In this document: positions 12,815 to 24,240 of the stretch, in pieces | Numbering within the stretch: position 1 is the first letter of the stretch | Layout: every line of letters starts with the position of its first letter | Assembly: GCA_013399015.1 (NCBI GenBank) | Contig: VWZX01010074.1 | Location: 257,072-321,071 of the forward strand | Length of the DNA stretch: 64,000 nucleotides | Direction: 5' to 3' | Source: Galbula dea | Lineage: Eukaryota > Chordata > Aves > Piciformes > Galbulidae | Position numbers and translations under genes: made by a program | Notes under the pieces: model-generated | Seen by the model: the letters and a program-made list of their open reading frames with translations, nothing else | What the model was told of the DNA's origin: nothing | Databases searched by the model: none

Positions 12815-15800
12815 ATTCATATCCCTGCCAATTTCAGCATCCATGCTTTTACTTTATGTGACACAGGTTTCTGAACAGCTTTTCAACAAGACATTCAAGC
12901 CCCACTCAGAAGTCTCCTAGAAGTTTCCCAAAGGGTCAACCAGGTAAAAATCTATACATTTCCAATGGGAAAGCACTTTTACTAAGCCAATAATTAATTT
13001 GTCTGTAACAGAAAGAGCTAACAATTTAATAAGGGAAAGGTTATTGCAGACATTAAGATTTTCAGTGTGTATTCAATATTAGTCACACAGTACCTAAGCA
13101 AAGAGCAAATCAGAGCTACTTATCTTTACAAGTTAACTGTAGTTGTCATGCCATACTTTAGTCACACCAGAAAAGACTTGAGGAAAGGTCAAAGCTAAAA
13201 AGTCATTTCTAAACACACATTGAAAGTATAGCAAAAGTCACAAAATTGTTTTTAACAGCACTTTGCCATACATGCCTGTAAATGTACAGGTTTACTTGAA
13301 AAAAAAAAAAAACAAACCATCAAAAGCACTGGCAAGCAATCAAGTCCTGCCAAGCTTTTTTCTCCCTTTTTTATTCTTAGTTTATACAGTGACTTAACTC
13401 TAAGACTTCTATACAACTTTGAATGAAGAGTAAGCCCTAAGTATTTCTTCAGCAATCAATGTCAACACTTTGAAAACCATGTACAGGAGCAGTATAATGG
13501 AAGCTTTTATAGAACTTTGCCATGGTGAGTCTTGACTAACATTTAATTGCTATTAAGAAAACTTTCAAAAAAGCTCAAGCTTCAGGCTCTGTCTATTGCT
13601 CTATGTCTATATGCTCTATTTTAAGTGTGATTCTCTGAGAATTAAGAGAAACACTTCACCAGCTTACACAGTTTATTCACACTAGAGAATTTCTCTCAAT
13701 AGAAAAAAAAGTTGTAAGCTACCAATAAGGCTCTGAAAGCTCAAAAAAAAAAAAATCTTATTTCCATGAGTTACTTTTATAGGGTTTGAAAGCCTATCTG
13801 ATTTACCATGCTCAGGCAGCAAGCTGCTCTAAGAGCAGAGCTCTGGAGCATGCCTACCCTCATGGAGTATGTTTGGTTGAGGAAAATGTAAACCATCTGC
13901 GATGCTTCTGTCTTTCATGGGGTGAAGTTGTGCCACAAAGCAGCTAAAGATATCACAATGACTATATGTTTGCATGGAAGCAGCTAATTAAGCTTTGCAG
14001 AAGCACGGAGAAAGCAACCACAGCTTGAACAATTACAACTTCTACAATAGTTTTTCATCTTTCTTTGCAGACCCAAAATACCTGGTCCTGCAGATCCTCT
14101 AAAGGGTTATAACTCAGCTAGACAACCTAGGTTAGATCTTTTTTCACGTAGCATGATGAAATTCCAGTTACACAAGTAACACATGCACCTAAGATCCAGA
14201 AGGGAGAAGTTTTAGAGAACACAGAATCCAAGTCCAATTGGAAACAATTCTGTGGCCAGGAAAAAACATACTGTTCTTTCTACAAAAGCTATTTACTCCT
14301 CTTCAAAGCAGCAAGATAAGAGATTACCAAAAAAGTGCTGGACAAGATAAAGCAACAACTACCTTCAATTAGTGTAATTCAATTTGTGTTAAGCCTCAAG
14401 TCTCTACCCATTCCCAGTCCTTGTTTAATCTCTACTTTTTGCCAGCTCACCATCATTTTAAAAGAGCTACTGAAGCCCCCACAAAGCCTTCATTATATTG
14501 CAACACAAAATTTGCCAGTTTCCAAGCACTGCTTGAATTTTCAACTGATGCTGCCCTCAACTTACATGGTGCAGCAAAGCAAGTTGGTCCAGCATTTGTG
14601 TCCTTACTTCACTATTCCTCTAAAAGGAGAGCATGTGTTCTGCTGGCAGATCTCCTCCTTTTCAATTTCACACTCCAAGAAAATTGATGCATTTCAATTG
14701 TGCACACTTACATCACCACCTACCACTCAAGACAGGACACAGTTCAGTTCATCCATTAAATGACTTGCTCTTTGGCAGAAATATGTACAGGTGTAAAGTA
14801 GGACTCTGATTTTAAAGAGTAAGGGTAGATCAAGTAAAACAGCATGCAGGTGTAACAGAAGTGAGGCATGAGACTGTTAGGTGAGGTTCTAAGAGCATAT
14901 ACAGAGATTTTAGAGAAAACCGAATACTATCACTTTTTTTTTTCCTCCCCATCACACACACAGAGGCTGGTAGCCAGAAAGAACCCCAGTGATGTGACAG
15001 TTGGTTTTCTCTTCTCTCCCTAGACTACAGGATTGCACATCAGGAGCATGTTTCAGTATATACTGATTTCAAAGAAAATATCCAGAACTGTCAAAATTTA
15101 AAAAAAAAAAAATTCTGACCACAATGTGGTAAGACTAGGGTAGAAAGAGAGACAAGGAAAATGCAAACTTGTTTTGAGACCTATTTTAAGTTCTTATCTC
15201 CAGGCAGAACAGCTTTTAGCATTTCTATCCTAAGAAGCCTCAGGGCTAGTTACTTTCAATTATTTTTTTTAACCATACAATATCCAGGTTTGCATGAATA
15301 AAGTTGTCTAGCTTGGCTTACAGGATGCATGTGGGGGGGAAGGTGGAAAAATACGAGTAGGCTGGAGGACACAACAAGAAAACTGCAGTGCAAATACTGT
15401 TTACAAATGCTGCACCACATTAAGACAATCTCCTAAGCTGCTCAGGCAAACTATTAAATTAAACTCCAAACAATAGCAAGAGAGGTGGAAAGAAGTATGG
15501 TATTATCCTTCATTCTGAGGGTAGGCAGAAGGGCAAAAACGTTCCATGCAAAGCTCCCAAAAGGACAGAGAAAGTCTTTGGTTTTCCCCAGGAATTAAGC
15601 ACTCGGCTGTCAACTCCAGTGAAGGAAAGGTGGCCTCAGTTGCACCACAGCAGAACAGCATCTCTCATGAACAGCATATACAAGTAAGAGCTACAAAGGA
15701 CTCTGAAAAAGACACTGGAACAAAAAAAAAAGTCCATTTGGTAAACAGAAAAAGGTGACTGGCAGTTAAAACAAACTCAAGGGCTGCCTATTCTGACCAT

Positions 15801-16701
15801 GAAAGCACAGCTCTACTGGTGCTTAGCCTACCCAGCAACATTACCCATTATGGGTTTCTATTTTTATCTGGACAGTGAATATGCAGATGTAGTCAGAAGC
15901 TTCTCACCACTTCACTGACTTAGTTTTTCTTATTTGAATTTCAGGAAAGAATGTATCAACACTCATTTGTACAAGCATAAGCACTCAATGTCTGATACTC
16001 CATGTATGCCTACGCCATTTCTTTGGATTACCACTGACACCTTCTTAATTCTTTGACTCCAGGGTTGTTTGCAAGTACCACTTATGGCAGTTTTGCATAA
16101 ACTCATGCCCTAAGAGCCTGACAGATTGCCAGCTCACTTCATTAAAAAAACCTCCTGTGGTAACAACTTTCTTCCACTGCTAACCAGGGTGTGTTTGAAC
16201 TGATGACCCTAAACTGAAGTGTTCCACATGTCAACTATCAGCTATGCCAAGTCAGCCTGTAACCTGTGAATACAAGGAATTCTTAAAATGGAGCCTTCTC
16301 TAACTGCACCAGCTGTTATTACCTTAAAAAAAAAAAAACATGATTTTAAACATGCTTCTACAGTCGTCTTTAAGCCTCAAGAAGAGACTCTGCTTTCTTT
16401 GTCTTGTCATACCATTCCTCCTCTGGAATATTCAGAATTTTCTATTACCCCAGCACATTTTTTAATACATTCCCTCATACTCTTGTTGACTGAACCTTCC
16501 CTTAAGATTTTATTTGCACCCTCTTGGGATTACTTACATGGTAAAACTCTGGTCTTCAAATAGCTTGTAAAATGAGGAACGGACAATAAAGGGTGGGAGA
16601 AATTAATTCAGTGACAGACAGAACAATTCCAGCTCTCAGGGTTGCACAAGCCTTGGAAGTGACTATAAAACTTACCATACTGCAGACCACCTGCCAAACA
16701 G

Positions 16702-16787
16702 TGACAAAACAACAACAACAAAAAACCCACCCCCACAAAAATACCACAAATACCTAGAAGAAAAAAACACCACTAAAAAGATCACAA
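16702..16787. repeat. A/C-rich low-complexity tract
   Basis: About 85 bp of A and C (AACAACAACAAAAAACCCACC and similar) on the plus strand. It explains the T/G-coded open frames on the other strand. Confidence 0.8.
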
Positions 16788-17256
16788 AAAGACCACTTTC
16801 AGTCCTGTTACCATCCTGAAATGCAAAGTAACAGGCAACACTACAGGGCAGGCAGCCTCCGCCCTCGCTACAGCAACAGTCTGCCAACGAGCCGTTTATC
16901 AAGACTCCACAGCCACATGAACTGGAAAGCACTTCAGATGCTTGCCAGCTGCCTCAGCTCAGGTTAATACTAAAACCCCAGTTTGTTACTTACAGAATCT
17001 GTGACAAGCTTCACTACACTGAGAATGTGACTAAAAAGGTATTGCTTGAACACCTCATCAACTTAAAGGTTCCTGTTAGGTCTAACGCAGCAGAAAATTA
17101 GATGTCCACTAATGGCAACTGTTTTCATTAGCCTTTTAATATTTTTTCCATATAAGCATCTCTGAGATTTCTCCCTCACCACCTTCCAAACAAAGGGATG
17201 CACAGCTGCTACTCACTGTTTTTGAGGATGGCACAGGGAGAGACAATGAAGGACAA

Positions 17257-17330
17257 CTCAAACAAAAAAAAGCCCAAAACAAACAAAAATGAACAAAAGA
17301 AACCCACAAGCAAAACACCCAAACTCAAGA
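17257..17330. repeat. A/C-rich low-complexity tract
   Basis: About 75 bp of CAAACAAAA-type sequence, the same composition as the tract at 16702, half a kilobase away. Confidence 0.8.
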
Positions 17331-18825
17331 ATCCAAAAGGTTCTGCTAGCATAACACCATGAGCATCTGAGTGTCAGACAGTCTGTGCATTCTGCTGCTC
17401 TCCAGGCTAAGGTTTTTGCCTCACTATCTGCTCACACACTGAGTTCTACAAATACACATGGTAGAGACAGTCCTTTCCCTAGGAATGCTAAACACAACAG
17501 GACCTGCATCCATGCCAGGGTTACCAGAGGTTACCACAACAAAAGCTTTCTTTTCTGTTGGTGCACCTTAGATGCACAGAGGTGGTAAACGTTGGGTGTG
17601 ATAAAAAGATGAAGCTACAAATAGGTTCATTCTTCTGTATTAAAGCTCTTCAGATAAAATCGTGTTGCACAAGCACCTTTTTAACTGCTCTGGTAGAGAG
17701 GCATCCAAGTAGTACACACACATGGATGGACCTGCTCTCTCCAAAGCTGCTGTGCTACAAACCTTGAATTTGTGCTCTCCAAGCGTTGATATGTTACTAA
17801 CCTTGACAGAACAAAACAAAATGAGGCAAACAAGCAAGCCTTTCAAGTCTTAATTTTTGAAGCCATTAAGACACTGAAAACAAATCTGTTTGATCAGCAT
17901 ACAGAAACAAGCAGACAGGAATGGCGTGGTCCTGATAAGATTCCGAAGGGAGAAGGAAAACACTCGTAGCGCAAAGATTTGTTTCTCTACTGTTGCCTCA
18001 AAGACCTGAAGGTGACTAGCATGAGTATGTCTCAATACCTTACATGCCCTTTTGAACAACTCTTAACCCAGGGGGGGAAAAAAAAAGCCTAAAGGGACAG
18101 GTGAGAAACTACATGGATATTTATTCTCTTTAAGAACAGTAATCTGTGTATTGAAATACGTAACATGTAAATAGTTCACTAAGTCAGATTTTATGTGCTC
18201 CATCATTCAGCAAAAAATTTTTGTTAATTAACCATTACATGAATCTCAATCTTTAAAAAACCTGTCAGCTTCCTGCTGAAAATAAGCAAAATATTAGTCC
18301 TTGAAATCCTGCACAAGCAGTAATTATTTTTAGACTAAAGGATGCAAAGTGAAGGTTATACGGAAAGCTATGTCATTTGCAAATAAGCTTTCTGGAGCAG
18401 GAAACCTCTGAATTTGAGTCTGTTGCTGTTCAAAACAAATTACCTGGCAGTTCTAGCCAAAGGCATATTTTTACACACAAAGGTGCTGATCTTTAACAAC
18501 AAAATACATCTACCACTCTTGAGCACCAGCAATAGGCACTGAGGCTCCAGAATAAAAGACAACAAATGACAGAAGGCAGAACATCCTCAGTTTGAGGCTC
18601 AGGACAATTTGGGTACTGCAGAAGACAGAAAGGGAAAGTAGGCTACACACAACATGAGAGGGAGCAAAAGGAGGGATGGCTCCTTTTCAACAATAGGTAG
18701 ACACATCCAAAACTTCAATGCATATAATGTGAGCACGGAGATCATATGAGCTCATCATTTATACCCCTCAGCACAGACTGGCGGTGCAGGAGGAAGCTGG
18801 AATCAAATGGTTACACTGGACATAC

Positions 18826-18866
18826 CTGTTCCTCTTTCATCAGTTTATCAGGTACTGCCCTGCTTC
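18826..18866 (-). CDS. Candidate short exon, minus strand
   Basis: The acceptor TGCCATTGATAG|G (preceded by a plausible branch site CCTAAC) and donor ACAG|GTATGT enclose 41 bp. Only one frame is open, with two leading bases and then SRAVPDKLMKEEQ. Its phase does not join directly to the candidate at 20861-20908, so the two cannot be consecutive coding exons without another between them. Low confidence. Confidence 0.12.
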
Positions 18867-20377
18867 CTATCAATGGCAGTACAAGTTAGGAACAGTTGGT
18901 ATCTTGAACGATCGACTCTTGACATGCAATTCAACAAAGGAGACTGAGAAGTAAGAATGATGACTAGCCCTTTTGCATTATGGATAATTTGAGATTCAAG
19001 GAGTAAATACTGTTCTCTCCCAGCTTCCAAATAATCACTTTCAGCAGAGGAAAAGACTGGCTTGCATATTCCACATTTTTACACAAGCAAGGAAGAGCAG
19101 GTCAGTACAAAAGCCTCACGAAAATACCCTGTCAGCAGCTTCCATATACAGGTCATATTTAAGGGCTTGTTCTTCCTTACAAAAGCTATTCCACATAACT
19201 ATTTTCACTTCACTGAAACAATCCTTTTTTTCGGTTGTGGAGGAAGCTATGAATATCAGAAGTACTTTTACGGGTAGGTGGATTTTCTCCGCCTATATAC
19301 GCTCATTTTGCATGTTATGAAGCACATGACCTTTTAGGTACTTCATATTCAAAAGCAGTTTTCATTTACTTAAAAGTCCCCGTCATGAATTCATTACTGT
19401 TATTGTTCCCACACATAGCCCTTACCCTAGATACTTTGAGGGCTCAATACCAAATACAGGAGCACTTCCAAGACTCAAGACCTTGCCAGATCATATTTCT
19501 TCATGCTTTATCACACACGCTGTCTCTTGTATACAATTTTTGGCAAGTTAAAACCAGCTGCATTATTCTTTTAAATAATTAAGAATAAAACATAATATTT
19601 GATGGTGTGTCTTGAGAAAAAGCAAGTGGTTTGCAGCTACTGTTCATTTGAGATGAATCTTAACTTCTTTCAGCATGTGACTGGCATTATTCATACACTA
19701 TAGCTGCAGAGTCAAAAACTCTAGCTATTACTAAATATTTTCAATATAAGCAGAAGTGGGAGTTGTGACTTGAAGTCTAGACATATTCTGGGCTAGTTCA
19801 GCTAGCTGGGTGCTACTGTATCACTACCATAGAATGAATCCAGTGTTAGAACTGAGGTTTCATACCTGACCACCATAAAACTCCTGAAGTGAGGAACTAA
19901 GCTGAAAGGCAATAGCTCTACCACATAACAGCAGCTTAAGACTTCTCATCAACCAGGAACATTTATGTTTAAGGCTCAGCATTTTATTCAGTATACTTAT
20001 CTCCAGACAATAAAAAACAACTTCTACATTAATTACATCAGAGTTGGGACAAAACAGTTTAGGTGTTTTCACACACAATTTGAGGTCTTCAGCCACTGCC
20101 TGGCCAAAGAAATCAAGGGATTCCCAACAAAATGCAGCCTCCAGCTCCCACACCAACACAAGTTTAATATATCTACTTAAACCTTCAGCTAGCCTGTGGG
20201 AATTCTGTTACACACTTATTTATTCATTTAAACTAAGTCAAGGGTCTGAATAAGGACTTTGCTTGACTAATGGCATTAAATGTCAAATGCATACCCCCCT
20301 GAACTAGACAGGAAAGAAAAAGTTAGGTCTACTGCCATTCTAAATCAGTCTGAGCACAACTCCAATTGTTAAGGGGG

Positions 20378-20393
20378 AAAAAAAAAAAAAAAA
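20378..20393 (+). repeat. Poly(A) tract
   Basis: An uninterrupted run of about 16 A after GGGGG. No transposon sequence is recognised before it. Confidence 0.9.
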
Positions 20394-20860
20394 TCCAGTG
20401 ACCAGCAGAATTACCCAGGTTCTTCTAGAACACAAGATTTGCTGGTACGCAGCTGCCACGTGCCTTGCCATCTTCTCTGGGGATGCTATAAAGCAGCTTC
20501 TTTAGACAGCGTAGCTACCTTCCCCAGTTCTAAATGAACCAGCACAACTCCCAAACATTTCTCTCAATCAGGAAGCACCATACGCATGTATAAGCAGTTC
20601 AGCGAAGAGCCAGCAAACTTGCTGTTCTCCCACATAACATTCACGTTATGTGCTGAACTTGAAAGACTGCTTATAGCAATGTTCCTGAATCTGGAAGGAA
20701 GGCTTCACAGCAAGTACTAAACAAACACATGACATGGGGTGATTTTAAGAGGCTATTTCACCCAATAAAGTAGTAGAAATAATACCTTAGTAGAAGGATG
20801 AAGCCCCAGCTTATCCTAACAGTCTAAATGGAATTATTACAGTCTTTTCCATATTTTTAC

Positions 20861-20908
20861 CTGCTTTAAGACAAGGGGAGATGTGGCAGGCAGTAACTCA
20901 AATTCCTC
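20861..20908 (-). CDS. Candidate short exon, minus strand
   Basis: The acceptor CTTAAGTACAG|GAGG and donor AGCAG|GTAAAA enclose 48 bp. One frame is open throughout, phase 0 to phase 0, encoding EEFELLPATSPLVLKQ; the other two contain stops. The size and frame preservation suit a cassette exon. An open frame this short is common by chance, so evidence is weak. Confidence 0.15.
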
Positions 20909-23214
20909 CTGTACTTAAGCACAGAAGTCATGAAAGAATCTCCCTTCCAGGCCACAAACCAACTAATCCCAATCTTCAAAGAACTGTCGGCTAAAGAATC
21001 AACCAGAGGAGCAATGTGACCAGAAGTTGACTTGACAATGAGTAAATAAGGTATTTACAATTTTTTTTAATTTATGTATTGAGCTGCTTAGGTAGTTTTA
21101 TACCAAAAACATTGAGAATAAGTAGCTAGTATGCCAATTCCAAGGGGAGACTTCAACTTCCATCCTATAAATTTCCAACAAGATTTCTGTATAGCTGTGG
21201 ATTACATAAGGAAATACTTTCAGTTAACAGTTGTTAGATTCTACTGCTATTATTTAAGACCCAACTGCTTATGCTATGCATCTGCTAAATCTAGTTGTGA
21301 AGTTTCACCAACAGAGACCAGCCTCAGAGATAGCTATCTCTATGATGTTTACCATGTAAGTAGTCAAATACTAGTCTGAGTAAAGCGCAAAACTGAAAGT
21401 CTGTAGTCCTAACTCCTGCACAAAAAAATAATTGTTCTTCAAAAAGGAACTTCACTGTAGAGTCAGCTCTGTGTCTATTCCATACCATCTTTACTTTGAA
21501 GAGTTAACAATTTACACCATCTAACAGAAAGGCTTATTGATTGATAAAACATTGTTTTACAAAAAGCCACAAGTGAGGGTTGCTGTAGCAAAACAAAGCC
21601 TAAGCCTCTGAACTGAGAAAGAATATTCTTTAAAGATTCAAATAGGCATCACTAATAACAGTGCTGGAAAAACTAAGGGAGACAGAACATCAAATTATGA
21701 GAGACAGGAATTAATAAAAGAGTTTAAAGCTTTCCACACTCAACCTAAGATTAACCCTGGAACCCCTGTGACCAGGATGCAATTCAGGACCTTTAAAGCT
21801 CAATGTGCAAGACAGGGCTAGAACTCTCAATTCAAACTATGATGGAACTGCTCTCCTTCATTCGTCCTCCTCTTCTCAGTAAAGTCTTCCCCATTTCCTG
21901 AACTGTGGAAAGGATGTGAATGAGTTCACCAGCAGCAAGTCGCAGGACACCTTCCCAATAACAGTCAGAGGAAATACTGTAGACGGATGGAACATGCTGC
22001 ATATTTGAATATACTCACATCAGAGATAGTTACTGCAGAATAGATCACCCAACTCTGCAGGAAGCTCATATTTTCAAACTATCAAAACCCCGGGAAGTCC
22101 AGAGTCCTTTCCACCTACATTGATTTGATTTCTGCCTTTCCACTAGGTATTATCAGCAATTTACTTCACTAAGCCCTTGTAACAAAATAGTCTTTCCCCA
22201 CAGAGGGATAGAGGACGTGAGTATATAGTTAGAAGAGCAGAAAAACTAGTCCCCAGTAATCTGCAGAAGACTTCTAAACTAGCAGGAAGGTTTCTCCTTA
22301 CCAGTTCACAGCAAGATATCAAAGGCATGAGGGAAAACAAGAGTGTTACAACCACTTTAAATCTAAATGAGATTCAGGTTGATTAAATTATCACATACAC
22401 AAACTTCAAGAGATCATCAAGCTCACCTAATGCAAGTCCTTTCCTTATTCAGAGTCTCAGGTTTTCAAGGATTCAAGTTCCTCATATGGCTGACTTTCAC
22501 CTAAAGCTTATGCTTGGATTTACCAACTTAGTCCTTGAAAATAATCAGTCATGATCAAAAAGTATACTTTTGTGTATCAAGTTATCCTAAACACATTGGC
22601 TACTAGATGATGTGATAGATGGCTAGACCTATGACACAGGTATCCAAATTTTAAAAAAAATGATACCATGGGTTTATAGTTCTTCATTCTCAAAAAGTTA
22701 CAATAATTATCAATGTTTTTCACTCAGTTTTTCCAAAATACACATCTCTCTATCCATGTGTTTTGAGATAGGCCTATAAAGTTGGTTATTTTCAGAAGGG
22801 CTTAAAATACCAGCACATCTAAATCCCAACAAGCCTTATCACTATTTGAACCCTGTTTTCATTAGGCCTTCTAGAGAGCCCTACAAGAAGCATGCTTTGC
22901 CACAAAAAGCCATCTGTTCATGGTAGCATCGTGCCTAATTCTAAAAGGGCTTCCCCAGAGATGCTGTGAGAGCACACCTAGGAAGAGTGCAGAACATCAC
23001 AACCTCACTGCTTCGGATGACATCCATACACCTGGAGCAGTACGAGAATGGTTTCCACCCATACAGGTATTCAAATCACCAGAAACCTTATTTGAAGTAA
23101 AATAAAGCCATTAATCAAGGACACTTGCCACAAATCCTAAACTAAAGAACACCCTCAGCCAAATTCTACATCCTGCCCATCTGCCTCAGCCCATGCCATC
23201 AACCTTCAGACAGT

Positions 23215-23299
23215 GATCATGGCTAGGCTTCGCGAAGGAGGATTTGGGAAGGGCTCTACCCACGTTTGTTGCAAGCGCGTTGGTGGCTAAAAAGGCCAA
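23215..23299 (-). mobile_element. LINE 3' portion (non-CR1), left part
   Basis: The block from about CATGGCTAGGCTTCGCGAAG to GGCTAAAAAGGCCAA is GC-rich and unlike its surroundings. On the minus strand it lies downstream of the reverse-transcriptase fragment at 23746-23895. I read it as the 3' part of the same minus-strand LINE, separated from it by an inserted LTR-like sequence and the gap. Family not assigned. Confidence 0.4.
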
Positions 23300-23492
23300 T
23301 GTTATGGTTTGGGTTAGACCAGAATTAATTCTGTTCAGTAACTGTGTTTCCTAAAAAGTATTCTATGACCACGTGCATAGGGTCGTGTCAGTTTTACACA
23401 CACACACCTTGCCTGGACTGTCCCTTTAAGAAACCTGAGATTCCTGACTCAAGGACACTGCAAACCCCCCGCCCAGGGCGGGGGAAGCCGGG
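23300..23492 (+). mobile_element. Possible endogenous retroviral LTR, 5' part, cut by the gap
   Basis: The sequence starts TGTTATGGTTT, the TG start expected of an LTR, exactly where the LINE-like sequence stops. It then contains a CA-repeat stretch, a TTTAAG box and a GC-rich end (GGGCGGGG) running into the run of N. The LINE resumes after the gap, so the right end of the LTR would lie inside it. No viral coding sequence is visible. The alternative is an unrelated GC-rich insertion. Confidence 0.35.
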
Positions 23493-23743
23493 NNNNNNNN
23501 NNNNNNNNNNNNNNNNNNNNNNNNNNNNNNNNNNNNNNNNNNNNNNNNNNNNNNNNNNNNNNNNNNNNNNNNNNNNNNNNNNNNNNNNNNNNNNNNNNNN
23601 NNNNNNNNNNNNNNNNNNNNNNNNNNNNNNNNNNNNNNNNNNNNNNNNNNNNNNNNNNNNNNNNNNNNNNNNNNNNNNNNNNNNNNNNNNNNNNNNNNNN
23701 NNNNNNNNNNNNNNNNNNNNNNNNNNNNNNNNNNNNNNNNNNN
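23493..23743. other. Assembly gap (251 N)
   Basis: A run of 251 undetermined bases is flanked on the left by GC-rich, repeat-derived sequence, the usual reason for such a gap. Open frames spanning it are meaningless. Confidence 1.
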
Positions 23744-23745
23744 TT

Positions 23746-23895
23746 GTATCTTCTCTTTGGGGCTCCTCTCTTGCGGCAGCCGGTGGCAAGCTCACCATAA
23801 AGCAAGATCTTAGGGAGGCGGTGGTCCTTCATCCTTGAGACGTGCCCTGCCCATCGCAGCTGTGTTCTCAGTAATATGGCCTCAATACTTGAGAC
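23746..23895 (-). mobile_element. Non-LTR retrotransposon reverse-transcriptase C-terminal fragment
   Basis: The minus strand is open for 50 codons up to the gap and shows the conserved tail of a LINE polymerase: SIEAILLRTQLRWAGHVSRM, then DHRLPK, LLYGEL, and GCRKRGAPKRRY. This arrangement (RW-GHV-RM, RLPK, YGEL, G-R--G-K-RY) is typical of several non-LTR clades and is not that of avian CR1. Upstream the frame is closed by a stop. It is a dead fragment of about 150 bp continuing into the gap. Clade (RTE-like or another) cannot be fixed without a search. Confidence 0.65.
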
Positions 23896-23934
23896 TGCTG
23901 CTTGTATTGGTCACCTAATCTGACCAGTGGATGT

Positions 23935-24240
23935 TTAGGATTGTGCAGAGACAGCGTTAGACAGTGATAGAACCAGGGGAAATGGGTGTAAGCTAGAGGA
24001 GGGTAGATTTAGTCTGGATATTAGGAAGAAGTTCTTCACTATGAGGGTGATTAGGCAGCAGAAGAGGTTGCCCAGAGAGGTTGTGGAAGCCTCATCCCTG
24101 GAAGCTTTTAAGACAAGGCTTGATGGGGCCCTGGGTAATCTGATCTAGTGGATGGTGTCCCTGCCAGGCAGGGGGGTTGGAACTGGATGATCTTTGAGGT
24201 CCCTTCCTACTCTGACAATCCTATGGTCCTATGAATCTTC
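23935..24240 (+). mobile_element. CR1: CR1 LINE, 3' fragment
   Basis: A forward-oriented CR1 3' region of about 300 bp: GGATATTAGGAAGAAGTTC, GGTTGCCCAGAGAGG, CATCCCTGGAAG, then GGGGGGTTGGAACTGGATGA and a degenerate terminal repeat (ATCCTATGGTCCTATGAAT). It lies immediately right of the LINE fragment. Confidence 0.9.

Larger units (their letters stand above)
7641..18825. other. No confident gene; probable intron
   Basis: Unique AT-rich sequence with small A-runs and two A/C tracts. Minus-strand donor-like sites near 11287 (AAAGAG|GTAAGC) and 11556 (TGAT|GTGAGT) are each preceded by short open stretches of about 16 and 27 codons, but the acceptors are weak and the phases do not fit each other well. 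Confidence 0.5.

Noticed and set aside
12375..12920. 181-codon plus-strand frame
   Set aside because: No acceptor or donor, contains a translated GTT repeat (VVVVV), no recognisable family; likely chance.
23344..23838. Frames of 127-164 codons across the gap
   Set aside because: More than half the residues are undetermined. The only real content is the LINE fragment on the minus strand.
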